NCBI GenBank assembly: GCA_037176885.1
Contig: JAWWNJ010000178.1
Span: forward strand, 1 to 64,000
Direction: 5' to 3'
Source: Favolaschia claudopus
Taxonomy: Eukaryota; Basidiomycota; Agaricomycetes; Agaricales; Mycenaceae
Length of the DNA stretch: 64,000 nt
Below the pieces are notes generated by a model, which searched no databases, was not told where the DNA came from, and saw only the letters and a program-made list of their open reading frames with translations. A program made the position numbers and the translations under genes. This document shows positions 47,373 to 58,812 of the stretch, piece after piece (within the stretch, counting starts at the first letter, position 1; every line of letters starts with the position of its first letter).

Positions 47373-50300
47373 GCAAGGTAGGTCGTCGTAATCGTCGGAT
47401 TTGAGATGATGATGAAGACGAGATGGGTTTTTGGGGTGTGTGCGGGGAATGGCCGCCCTGGCCAACGCGGCTGGGGCCGGGAGCGATCTTTCGTCTCCGG
47501 CGCTCCGCGTGGGCTGCAGGCGCGGCCAAACCGTACGCAAAGGACACCGAGGGTCGGAATGAGACCCAGAGCGACCCAATGGAGCGAAGCTCTAAGAGTC
47601 GAAGACTCGCGCGAGGGCGAGAAACGACACGAGGTCCAAACAAGAGCTGAGAGGAAAGGAAAAAGGGGAAAGGAAAGAAAGAAGATTGGAAAGCGAGCAC
47701 TGGAATATGCAGCTGTGGATGATAGATGGGCAAAAGGAAATGAAGAATGTCGAGTTACCATACACCGAAGTGAAAAGGTCGTTCATACAGCGGTGGTGGC
47801 TCATTAATGTGGAGTTAGATGTCCGAGAGCAGAGAACACCAAAGAGTTGTGAATTGCAGTTGGGAAAATCTGCCAAAGGTCCAGTAAAGGCGATGGAGCG
47901 TGTGAGATTGCAGCCCGCGCTGAATGAAGAATAGCTTTGATGGAGAAACAGAAAGCATCGTGAGAAGGATTCGCCGATGTCGAGGACATAGGATACTCTT
48001 GGGTATACCCAGAAGCCACCGAGGCGGAGAAGCACAACAGAGATATCCAGTGCACCCCAGCATGAGGTGGACCATAATTGAGTGATTTGTATGAACACCT
48101 GAGATACTCCGAGTCGAGTAGGCGTGAAATGTGGAGTCGGTGACTGGCAGTTTATCCGAGTAGTAAGGGCTGTATGATCGGCAGAGGATCGCGTTGTTGT
48201 AACTTGTTGAATGAACGTATATGTGCCTGCGGAAAGTAACCCGTTGTTGCGCAAACAGAAACGGCTCGACGATGGCGATTGAAGCGTCCGCAAACCACGA
48301 TATCGAATGAGAAAGTTGTGGGGTCCGCAAAAAGATGTCCCAACAAAATCCTGGCTGAAATAGGTGCAGATAAGCTTCAAATAAGCTGAGTCTATGATCG
48401 CGGGAGAATCGAGGATGAGATGGAAAGATTGGTGCCTCGACAAGAAGGAAGAACGAAATGTGACAATCGTTTGCCGTAGCGGTCAATGCTCGGTTAGCAG
48501 AACAGACGGAAGGCAATGAGCGGATGTGTGAAAGGATGAGGAAAATCAGCAAGAGGTGCGGCATCCTTTCATGACACAATATTTGTGCCGCAAGGGAGAG
48601 GACCGCAATGAAGAAAGAGAATGTAAAAGGACGTGATGCGAACAGATTAGATGAGATCGTTGAACAAACTACGATTGGATAATGCGGATATGCTGCTCGT
48701 GACAAGTGTGTTAGCACTGGCGGCAACACATAGTCAAACACTACGAAGGTGTAGAGCGCTCATCCAGAATATAACGGAGGGAAATAATCCCAAGTCCAAG
48801 AACTTGTGAGGGGCCCGATAGTATAGGTAACCGGTGTCAGAGGTAAGTCCGTCGAACTCGAATCTGAGCATCTCAGACACGGAGTCAATGGAAGAACTCC
48901 ATCAACTCGCTAATAATCCAGAAAGAATAGAGTTCAGCAAGCTTGGGCAAAATGCAATTGAATGCACTGTCCCTCGGTGACCTCACCATAGCGGCAGAGG
49001 TAAGATTCCGGGAAAGCACGGAGTTCGAGAAACAGAAGATGAGATTCATGATATGCCAGTAAGGAGCGGTCAAGTACGCAGTCGCGCAGAAAGCAAGCCC
49101 TAGCAATCTGATGGAGAGGGAAATGAAATGAAATGAGTTGTGCCTGAATACGACGTCACTCTGCATCCTAATTGTGTCGATAGTGGCAACTCCTTCGACC
49201 CGTATCCGCGAAACATCGAGGAATTAGATAATAAGAAACACGAGTAGTGCGTCCCGGGCGCAAGAACCGTGTGGCGTGAAACGATCAAGCAGTCCAGCGA
49301 CTTGGAGAAAATGGTTCCCTGTTGAGGCCCATGGAATGGCACCAAACTGTCGTAGATTGGAAGGGAAAAAATCCCGGGAAACGAGAAATGATCCACGAAC
49401 GGTGATACTTCACCGTCGGGGCGCCCGCGGAATAACATCTTCAGACCGCGGGACAATTGGAGGAGAGAGACCGAAAAGAAATGGTGCGCAAAGCAATCTC
49501 TGAAACCGAACATGGGAGCCCTGGGTGTAGGGCATGATATCCCGCTGACCCAACAATTTTGGGGATAAAATCAACATCTCGGTGAGCGCGATAACTCCGA
49601 ACCACTGCAGAATGTGAACGGGAGGAAACCAGAAAATGAAATCAACGAGTTTGCCCCTGAGAAGCGGGACACCGAAGACGTAGTCCAGAACCTCAACGCT
49701 GAGGCATTAAAGCGGCGTAGAATTAAGTGGCTCCACGGAGGTCAACATCGAAAACGATGCAGTAAGTGCAACGTAGGCCATCAATCTGACCGTCTCAACG
49801 AAGTGATCTCCGTTGAGTCAGCGTGATAGGCTCGAACCGCTGAGAACTCGAGAGCAAAATGAACCAAAATGCCGTCTCGATGAATATGACTCCGGCAAAT
49901 CGGTGTCATAGTCGCAAATCGCCAAGAAGAAGCAGAGAAAAAGAGAGAAAATGGAAAATGCGTGAGTAAGGACGCACCACGTCCAATAATAATAATTGGC
50001 TGTGAAGCAGCCTCGGCCGATTTTGTGCCAGTGTCATCCAGTGTTGAGAAATAGGTGGTGTGAGTTGAAGATAGGGAGAAAAGCATCGCGAGCCCCTAAT
50101 CAGGGGCCATGAAAAGAGGATGGGATGGAATGTGGATGGTGTATGAGGGATATGATGGTATAGATGGAATGGTTATGCATGGCTCGCATAGAGACAAAGG
50201 AGATGATAGAAGAGGGGAAGGTGAAATGGATTTTTAGATGAATGAGGACTGTATCGTGCCTGAGTGAAGGGAGGATGGGATAGGGATGTTGCATGATGAG

Positions 50301-50499
50301 GATGATGAGGTAACATCAGGATACACGGCCGATCACGAGCGTGTCTGTACCGGCGACGATGTTGCATGAATGTGTTGATAGGGGATAGAGGATCGACGAT
50401 GTAGGGAGATGCGCAGTGCGAATTCACACGCACATCTACACCACAGAAAAATAGAGGATAGATCGTTTGTAAAGGATATAGGACACAGATAGAAGATAA

Positions 50500-50830
50500 T
50501 GCAAGGAATATGGGCGGCATACTGTGATAGATGATAGAGTGCCGAGACACAAGATAGGGCGTATCGTCATGCAAGGAAAGATAGGCGGCGTCCCGCGATG
50601 GATGGAGGATGGAGTGCCGAAGCACGAGGGTAGAAAGCATCGTCATGCATAGATAGATGAGCGGCGTCCCGCGATGAAGGATAGAGTGCCGGAGCAGATA
50701 GGGAGCATCGTCATGCATAGATAGATGGGCGGCGTCCCGCGATGGAGGATAGGGTGGATCGTCATGCATGGATGGATGAGCGGCGTCCCGCAATGGAGGA
50801 TAGAGTGCCGAGGCACAGGATAGATCGTTG
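50500..50830. repeat. Tandem repeat 1 inside L
   Basis: About five imperfect units of roughly 60-70 bases, each with ATCGTCATGCATAGATAGAT, GCGGCGTCCCGCGATGGA and GGATAGAGTGCCG. Confidence 0.75.
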
Positions 50831-51440
50831 AATGAGATCGTCGTCAGAGACGAACACATCTGCACCGCCGAGGATAGAGGATCGATTGCGCCGTCGATAG
50901 ATACGGACACAACTTCACCGAGATAGAGGATTCATTGCACTCAAAGACGAGCACAACTTCACCGGGATAGAGGCTTGATTGCGCCGTCAAGGACGAACAC
51001 AACCTCGCCGAGATAGAGGATCCGTCGCGCCGTCGAAAGGCGAAACACAACTTCACCGAGATAGAGGTTCCATCGCGTCATCAAGGACGAACACGACTTC
51101 ACCGAGATAGAGGATCCATCGCGCCGTCGAAAGGCGAAACGCAACTTCACCGGGATAGAGGCTAGGTCACGCTGTCAAGGACAGACACAACGTCACCGAG
51201 ATAGAGGATCCATCGCGCCGTCGAAAGGCGAAACGCAACTTCACCGGGATAGAGGCTAGGTCGCGCTGTCAAGAACAGACACAACGTCACCGGGATAGAG
51301 GATCCATTGCGCCGTCAAAAGACGAACACAATTTCACCGAGGATAGAGGCTAGGTTGCGCCGTCGAAGACAAGCACAACTTCACCGGGATAGAGGCTAGG
51401 ATGCGTCGTCAAGAACGAACACAACGTCACCGAATAGGAT
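50830..51440. repeat. Tandem repeat 2 inside L, 46-48-bp minisatellite
   Basis: About 13 units, each with CACAACTTCACCGRGATAGAGG and GCGCCGTC. GATAGAGG starts at 50922, 50966, 51012, 51060, 51106, 51154, 51200 and 51248: spacings alternate around 46 and 48, giving a 94-base higher-order unit (51106 to 51200). Diverged units continue to about 52000. Confidence 0.85.
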
Positions 51441-52847
51441 GAGCCGTCAAGGACGAACACATCTGCGCTGAGAATAGGGTCTGCACTGATGAGGATAGAA
51501 GAAAGATTATTGCGCAAGATGCGCCGTTGAAAACGATCGTTTCCCCAGCGAAGATGGAGAGCAATCCGTGAGGTGCACCCCGTCAACGACGGGCACACCT
51601 GCACCGGCGAATAATTGAGAATAAAAGTAATGATAGGAGGGGAAGAATCGAAAATAAGGGTTGAAGCCTGGCTATCCGGCGAACGACTAGGGATAGAGAA
51701 TAGATCAACGAGATATGCCGTCAAGGCCGAATACATCTGCACTGGCGGCAAAATATGCACTGTTGAAGATAGACGATAGATCATTCTGCAAGATGCGCCG
51801 TTGACACAGGATAGAGGATGAATCAATGAGACGCGCCGTCGAATACGAAGACATCTGCACTGAACATAGAATATGCATTGCTGGAGATAGAAGAAGAGTA
51901 TACTGCAAGATGCACCGTTGAAAACGGACATCTCTGCACTGAATTTGATAGAGAATAGATCTTCGAGGCAGATGCGTGCCGTTGTTAACGAGCACGACTG
52001 CACCGGCAAACGATGACAATAAGAGCAATAGTAACCGAAGAGGAAGTTCGTAGCAAGGACAGAGCCTGTCTACACCGGCCGACGTGTGTCGCGCCAATAA
52101 TGCCAGGTTTTCGTACGCAAAACTGCAATACTGAGGAAGCCGAACAGAAGTGGGAATACGACGCAGCGCAGCAGCAAGATTCCAGGACTCTGATGTACAA
52201 CATTGGAGTGCCAGAAGTATCGCCGTAGAGAAGGAGGATGAAGAAAGGAAGAAGAAAGAAAAGAAAGGAGTGAGTAGATAACGCACCATGACAATATATT
52301 TCCGCGGTCTGTCAACTAGTTGCGGCCGGTGTCCCGTGCGTTTCGACAAACAAGTCGCAGTTGCTCGGGTCTTGAGGAGTTCACCATAGACGACACAAGG
52401 ATAGAGAAATCAAAAAATGGAGAAGTTTCGTGCAGCAATGGAATAGAATGAGATAGAGAAGCGCTGAGAGATCGGTTCCGTCCCATGAGAAGCTGATATA
52501 CACGGGAGGGTGATGAGAGTGGGACCTGGTCCCAGGTGTACTGGTAGAGTGTAGTACGAAGTCCGACATGAAGTCAAGACGTGCCCGACATGAAGTCAAG
52601 GGCGCGAGAGAAGATGGGCTGTGAGAGAAGACCAAAGAAGTCCAAATGTCTTGACAAAAACACTGGTGATAGCGCGAGGGAGGACGATGCGCTGTCGACG
52701 CCGCAGCGGACGCGAGAGCGGGAGGAAGAAAAAGAGAATGACAGCTGTCATCGGGGATCAGCTGTCAATGATGACAAGTCCACTCTTACGTCACTACCTT
52801 GCCTTTCACTCAGCCGCACTCGCAAGCTCGTCACGACTGAGCTCGCA

Positions 52848-55100
52848 ATTTGTCGATTTCCGTGACGATTAGTGGGAGTTCAGCGCATGTGGGGGACGAC
52901 GGGGTGATGCGGAGGAGACTATCTCGTGCCTCCCCCTCCATTCCTCTTCTACGCATCCGTCCGAGGGCAGTAGTAATGGCGTCGGGGAGAAGTGGATTCC
53001 GAGGCAGCGAGAGAGCAGTCTCACAAGGAACCAAAGCGGTGCGTCTCATTCACATTCACATGCTTATGAGCTTTCTCATCATGCTCACCCCACGCTTCTG
53101 CTAGGCTACACTTCGAGTCTCAATGCCGCGTGCTTCCTCAGACGATGAGTCATCCGTTCCCTGACATCTGCGGAATAGATTAAAGGCCTCGCGCTCAAGA
53201 CCCCAATCGTCGTTCGCTGTACGACCTCGTCTCACTACGATCGATACAGTACCACCCATCTCACAATACCCCCTCCCACCTCCAATGATTCCACTCCCAT
53301 CTCGACATCCTACTCACGCCCCTCTTCGTCGCCGCCAGCCCCGCGTACGCCGCCTCGCAAGTCTTCATGACCATACCTCCCGCGCTCGTGTCTACGCTCC
53401 ACTTTCGTTCCAGCGTCGCTCGGTGTAGCTGGGCATGCTCTTAGTGTCAATCGGTATGCGGCTCGGTGGCAGCGACTATAGGCGGTCGGTATACGGAGGA
53501 GCCGAGGAGGAGGACAAGGGGAGGCCGAAGAAAGTCTGTATCGTGGGGATGTGCTGGGCGGGGCGGGCAGGTACGACGCGGAGGTGCAACGACGTGCTCT
53601 TCTCTCGCTAGGGTGGTAGTCTGTGGAGGACGATTGGCGTGGAGTGAGGGAGAAGGATGCGGTCATGGAGGGGCAGGAGGATGTGCTACGGCGGACTCGA
53701 AGCTGGATGGGAGTGGTGGGGAAATTGAAGAGAGGAGGGGTGGGGTGGGGATGGGGATTAAAACGACGAAGGTCGTGGAGTAGACGGAATGAGGAGCAGG
53801 GGAGGATGCGCATGGCCTGGATGGAGACGAAGAGGAAGTGAGGATGCTTTACGGCGGAATTAGATTGGTGGAACGACGGACGAGGAGGATCACGCACCGT
53901 GGATTCACAAGCCTTTCCACCCAGCCCAGCCTGCTGCCGCCTCCGTCGAAGCTGGAGGCAGCGGCGATCGTCTCGTCGTTCGTGCACCCTCGCACGCGCA
54001 CCTCCCCTTCAATCCCGTCCTCGTCTACCTGTATCGTCCCTGCCTGTCGTCGCCCCATTCACCGGCGAAGATCTTCCTCGCACGCCGGTATGCACGGACG
54101 CGGGGCGTGCTGCGAGTGGATGCAGCCCTCTCGGCATACAATGTGGTCGACCTCCGCAGTTTCGGTAGTGGCGCGGCTGCTCGCTAGCGCTGCGGGAAGG
54201 GGAGGAGGCCGGGGTAGTGGGCGTAGGCGTGGTCGGCGTGGATATGTACATCGCGACGCTCGCGCGTATGAGCTCGTTGCTCGAGGATACTTAGCGAGGA
54301 GGACTCACCTTGGGTCTCTGCCATTCGCGCGTACCCTTATCCCACCCCCAAATCTACAGCCTGCGCTCATCGCGAGAGCGGGGTCCGTCGCCCCTCATCC
54401 GTATCTACTCCTCGCGATATCTTCATTCCCCTCGAAGCTTCCGCCGGCCGTGCGTCTTCAGAGACACGAGCTTGATGTATTCCGCAAAGTGAAGGCTCCG
54501 CTCGGTGACGTGGCACTGCGTGCACAGTGATGGCAACATTGGATATGGCGCGCTTGTATGCGGTGGGGCTGGCGTGAGTACCCAAGGGATGGTGCAGGTG
54601 GATGCAAATGGAGGCGAAGATGGTCGGTCGGAGTGAATCAAAGGGGAGATCGGCGCGAGAACTCCTTTGTGGCGTGATCCGAACGCGGTGGGGGAAGGGG
54701 GTGGAGCTGGTGGTAGCTGCGGGTGCCGCTCCTCCACCACCGACGGCCTTGCCAGCTGGCCTCGGCCGTCGGTGGTGGATGGAATGAATCTCGGTCTGAG
54801 GCGAGCGATATAGGCAGGGCTGGCGGGCCAACGAGACGGTGGTGAAGATAAGGATACCTCTATTCGGAGGCCGCTCCTTTGGGGGACATAGGTCAGTCGT
54901 CTTCGTTATCGTCTTTAGCGGGAATCTGATAATACCCGCCTTGAATTCGCAGCGCCAGCGGATACTCCATTTCTATTCCGCCAATGCGCCCAGAGGATTC
55001 GACGATGTAGAGTGGATGGTGGAGGCGGGAGGAATGTGATACGTGCTTGCGCGGGTAGGTTACGAGAGAGATTGTGAGTACAAGTGCCTGTCGCATTTGT
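52848..55100. other. GC-rich segment 5, paralogue of segment 4
   Basis: 54040-54440 and 54700-55010 match segment 4. The minus-strand exon 55096-54893 (YIVESSGRIGGIEMEYPLAL, ending DNEDD-stop) is conserved as protein, with GILIFTTV in the next exon. A plus-strand intron near 53040-53104 resembles one in segment 2. Family unknown; probably decayed. Confidence 0.4.
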
Positions 55101-55610
55101 GCACGAGTTTTGAGTACGGGAAGGTTGTTGTCAAGTGTTGAGTGATACCGTTCAATGATAGCATGTACAAACTGACTCGACTTGCTTCAATCCTCCACCA
55201 TCGTTTCTGCAAACTTCCGGTTCAGTGCCCAATGACTTCAAGCTTCAAGCACTCTTCAGCTGTATGGTCTGCTAAGACTTACTTCCTCTGCATTCTCTGC
55301 TGTCTTGCTGAAGAATATTCGACTTGTTATCAAAGAACCGAGTCCCGACAACTGATTCGAAATTTGACAATACAGTAATGGTTCGATCGATGAGGCTGTC
55401 GATGTGGTCAGTCCATCCAACCGAGTTAACCCACTTCCCACCCCAGAGCATAGAGTACTGGTTCCTCATCTGCTGACAGCGGTTTGGACCTGCAAATCCT
55501 CCCCATCGTCATACTTACTCTCAAGCAAGTCGATTTAGGGCTATTCTCCTTGATGAGGTGCATTTCATTATAATCATTCTTCTCTTGCATTTGATGATAC
55601 TGACTTGAAG
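55101..55610. other. Unassigned, upstream of the P450 fragment
   Basis: No P450 N-terminal exons (membrane anchor, I-helix, ExxR) are recognised here, so the P450 is cut at its 5' side. Confidence 0.5.
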
Positions 55611-56105
55611 TTCCATCGAGAAACTATACGGCTCCGACACGGAAGCCTTCAAACCTGAGAGATTCCTCCTCGCTAACGGCACACTCAACGCGGGAATCCC
55701 GCATCCGGAAACCATTGTATTTGGTTTTGGTCGGCGGTACGCTCCATTCCTCACATATCTAGCGTTATAGAGTCGTGATCCTTCGCATTCGAATCTCAGG
55801 ATTTGTCCTGGCCGCCGCATCGCGATGTCGGCGATCTGGATCGCCGTCGTATCGATGTTGGCTACGTTCGACATTAGCAGATGCATGGATCCGAAGGACA
55901 AGGGCGAGGAGCCAGATGAGACGGCGTTTGGCGGTGGTCTTCAGTTGTGAGTTTCTTCACGATATTAATACATCCTCCGAATGCATGCTGATTATGAGTG
56001 TGCAAATTGAATCAAAATCCCAGCACCCCGCTGCCGTTCAAGTGTTCGATTGTGCCGAGGTCGACGGAGGCTCTCGATTTGGTGCAGGCTATTCCCGCCA
56101 TGTAG
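55611..56105 (+). pseudogene. Cytochrome P450, 3' fragment
   Basis: Exons 55611-55736, 55800-55946 and 56024-56105 join in phase. They encode YGSDTEAFKPERFL (PERF motif), then FGFGRRICPGRRIA, the haem-binding FxxGxRxCxG with Cys at about 55804, then the C-terminal SIVPRSTEAL segment and stop at 56103. About 115 of the roughly 500 residues of a fungal P450 remain. The sequence itself is clean, so truncation was probably by rearrangement. Confidence 0.88.
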
Positions 56106-56692
56106 ACAAGTTACGGTGATGGGGCGTTCATTGCCAAAGACAAGAGACAATAATACTTAGTAAGGTGCTCGGCCTGGACACCTTGAAAGGATCCGTACCA
56201 ACACCAATCATATTTCCAACCAATAATTGACACGCTCGCTATCTGGGTTGTAGACTCGATTAATATTACAGCTCGAGAGCGAGACGTGAGACTGACTTGT
56301 TGTGATTTTAACTACGGAGGTCACTTACGATCCAAATGATCTCCAAACAAAACGCGAGCGGAGATTGCAGGACATAATCACTGTATCTCATCCACGCCGA
56401 GCACTTACTCGACCATCTAATCAACGCAATATACAGGATCAACAGGATAGCATGACACATTTCCTTCATCACCCGTTGCTGCAAGTTCAACTCTCGGCGA
56501 TCTTCCTATCGGGATTGCGCGCTGATTTTTTTCTATCGTTTCTCCGTCAATGCAGCCTATACTTACTACCGCATCCGAGCTCGAGATAAAACTTACACAT
56601 CACATTCAAAAATTACATATATCATTACCGTCGAACCCATCGCTTTCGCTTTTCTCCCGCTATCTCTCGATCGTGACTGGCGGAACGGAGTA
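56106..56692. other. Intergenic, nothing recognised
   Basis: AT-richer sequence between the P450 fragment and the diverged element. One 95-codon plus frame (56302-56589) has no motif. Confidence 0.4.
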
Positions 56693-57283
56693 GCAAGGTA
56701 GATCACGCTATTCGAGGATGTACCGAGATGGATGATGGGAAGAGCTTGAGCACTGCGTGCTCCGAGCTCGAGAGTAAATATACGATATTCACTCTTGAGT
56801 ATTTTGTGTGTGTGTGTGAGGGGTTTGGCCGTCCCGGCCGACTTGCCGCCTTTGCCGATCCTCTCGGGGACTCGGAGGCGACAAAAACCGAAACGAGGTC
56901 TGCGAACGAACAATCGTCGAGACGCGGGACCGGCCAAACCCGAACGCAGCAGGAAACGACCGAGGGCACTGAGTGACCCCGGAGCAACCTGAGCGTAAGC
57001 TCCAAAAGAGGGACGGGAGGGTGGGGCGAAAAAAGACAAGTATTTCCCTTGAGGAAGCGACGAGGCGGACGCGCCTGCGGCTATCGACGACGAATGCGCA
57101 CGGAAGGAAATATGTGAGTGGCTGTGCTACTCGGAACGTAGATATTCGCTGATCTCAAAACGGCACTGACCGCCGTGCAGTGAATATTGGGTGAATCAGT
57201 GATGCGGTACATCCGTGCGCTATTCTCTACCTTGCCTTTCGCTCAGGTCGCCTCGCAAGCTCGGCTTTCCTGAGCTGGCACAT
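56693..57283. mobile_element. Diverged relative of element S
   Basis: Begins with AGCAAGGTAG and ends CTACCTTGCCTTTCGCTCAG...GAGCTGGCA, matching the ends of S and L. Inside it shares GGTTTGGCCG/CGGCCAAACC, ACCGAGGG, GAGTGACCCCGGAGC and GAGCGTAAG with S in order. About 590 bp, non-coding. It confirms the family's ends and shows that S, not L, has the typical internal sequence. Confidence 0.7.
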
Positions 57284-57375
57284 AGCTATTGAAGTTGAAC
57301 AATTAGACATATGGGTCTATCAAGATTCAATTCATTAGAAGACATCTTCTACATATCTGACCATCGTACCTCCAA

Positions 57376-58378
57376 TCAAGCGTCCGTCTGGTTGGCCTCG
57401 GGACCGGCTGGCATCGTGTCCACACTCGTCTGAGCACTGGGCTTGGAGTATTCAGCCGGCTCTATGAGCCAGAACAGCTCTTTAACATTGCCAATATCCT
57501 CCACAGCACAATGAATCTGAATCTTAGCGCCATTGGTGCGCGACCTGAGATTGTCAGTCGTCACCGTGACACCACATGAGGATTCGTTCCACTCACCCGC
57601 CCTCCACGTCCAACAGCACTTATATTTTGCCGTATTATTAGTAGCAAGGAGTCAAGCACTTGTTTGTGTATACTCACGTCTCGTTGCGACGTTGCCAATC
57701 CTGGGATGCTTCAAGTAAGAACACGGAATCAGCTGGAATATCTGTAAGAGGAATGCTCACGCATATTTTTCCCCAAATTCACCCGTAGGGTCTCCGAGGA
57801 AGTGCCAATCCTGATAGGAGGGCGTGTCCTCACCCGCCTTGGAGCAGGTGACCTGGACTCCGTCTATTCCCTGACCGGTTTCGCCTGTTTCATTGTCTCT
57901 GTGAGCTAACCAATCGAATCCGCCAGAAGAGAAAAATCGATTCCTCACGATCTACACCCCCAATAGCTTCGAGATAAGTTCCGGTCTTCGCGTTGACAAT
58001 GGTGTAACGACGGTCGCCGTTCTCCGAAGGCTTGATTTCCCAGACTTGATTCCCATATGCCTTACCGTCGGTAGGCTGGTGTGGGGCCCAGGCGACTACT
58101 TTACTTCCTATTGCGGAGCTGTAGCGAACTGCATCGTCATCGTTGCAACCTAGAAAATGTGTTCACCGTCCGCTTTCTTTCCTATAATTTTCCCGCATCT
58201 TCAGTCAGGATTTTTGTTACGATCAAGAAGGTAGGACATCCCACCATTTGCAAGATCGAGTCTCGTCTCAGAGAGCACGTTGGTGATTGTATCTAGCGGT
58301 GTGAGGTTATATCGCGAGATTCATGGAAGATGTGGATAGAAAGAGTTGTTACGCACAGAGACCGTTGAAAGTAGTCAT
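57376..58378 (-). CDS. Ricin-B-type (beta-trefoil) lectin-like protein, 7 exons
   Basis: Exons: 58378-58357, 58293-58255, 58149-57958, 57896-57761, 57700-57678, 57618-57597, 57544-57376; all phases agree. The product is about 200 residues with no signal peptide. It starts FNGLYTITNVLSETRLDL, then GSKVVAWAPH, GNQVWEI and YTIVNAKTGTYLEA. Late exons restore IGNVATRLLLDVEGG and NGAKIQIH. These repeated N/D-G-x-x-I-x-x-W and Q-x-W-type strands are the carbohydrate-binding beta-trefoil fold, common in mushrooms as cytosolic lectins with roles in defence against grazers. Only the lectin-type domain is present; no toxic enzymatic domain is seen. Exons of 22, 39, 23 and 22 nt are unusually small. No lesion seen. 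Confidence 0.82.
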
Positions 58379-58812
58379 GCTGTCCAAGAAGTGAACACCT
58401 AGGTGCGACGTGCGAGTTAGACACTGACGAACGAGTCATTGTGCACTGGCTTTTATATACCTCGGACCTTGGTAGTCGACGTCGTCGCCTCGGGTCAAGA
58501 GGTGGCACATTCCCCTGTGTCTATGCCTTCGCAGGTTAGATCGACCGTTAGTAGACGCAAAAAACGGGTTAGAACCGCGGAATCTGGGGTAAATGAATGT
58601 TCAAAAGAGGCAGGTGCATTCGAGTGATGATACCCGCGCCGCAGCGTGACTAGGGTTAGGGTTAGAGGGTTAGAACGAGAAATGCATCACTACTACTACT
58701 AGCTTGAACCATCCCGACTGCCAGTGGAGAGATGCGGATTCGGTGAGCCATGCAAGAGATAGAGTAACGCGAGAAACTGGTTCGTCGTGTATTTCTCGTG
58801 AATAGTAGTAAG
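58379..58812. other. Junction region between the lectin gene and the right block
   Basis: Holds the lectin promoter, the inverted telomeric tract and about 140 bases absent from the left copy, where telomere repeats start instead. Confidence 0.6.
58651..58673 (+). repeat. Interstitial telomeric repeat, inverted
   Basis: TAGGGTTAGGGTTAGAGGGT: about three TTAGGG units, one imperfect, with the G-rich strand on plus. This is opposite to the terminal array at 1-184. It lies 140 bases outside the right subtelomeric block. Confidence 0.85.

Larger units (their letters stand above)
47373..52847. mobile_element. Long element L, 5475 bp, same ends as S
   Basis: Left end 47373-47578 and right end 52652-52847 are identical to those of S (206 and 196 bases). 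The 5.07-kb interior is strongly purine-rich on the plus strand and has no recognisable transposase, polymerase or integrase. Minus-strand frames of 280-310 codons occur (for example 48741-47815), but pyrimidine-rich strands have few stop codons, so these are probably accidental. The interior contains two tandem-repeat arrays. L could be a decayed autonomous copy or a large derivative filled with repeats. There is no clear target duplication. Confidence 0.8.

Noticed and set aside
47592..48741. Overlapping minus-strand frames of 283 and 308 codons in element L
   Set aside because: They overlap in different frames, have no motif, and lie on a pyrimidine-rich strand where stop codons are rare by composition.
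50500..51440. CRISPR-like array
   Set aside because: Repeats are adjacent, imperfect and lack unique spacers; this is a eukaryotic minisatellite.
51350..52349. Minus-strand frames of 219 and 214 codons over the diverged minisatellite
   Set aside because: They translate repeat units and follow from the repeat and strand bias; no domain is visible.
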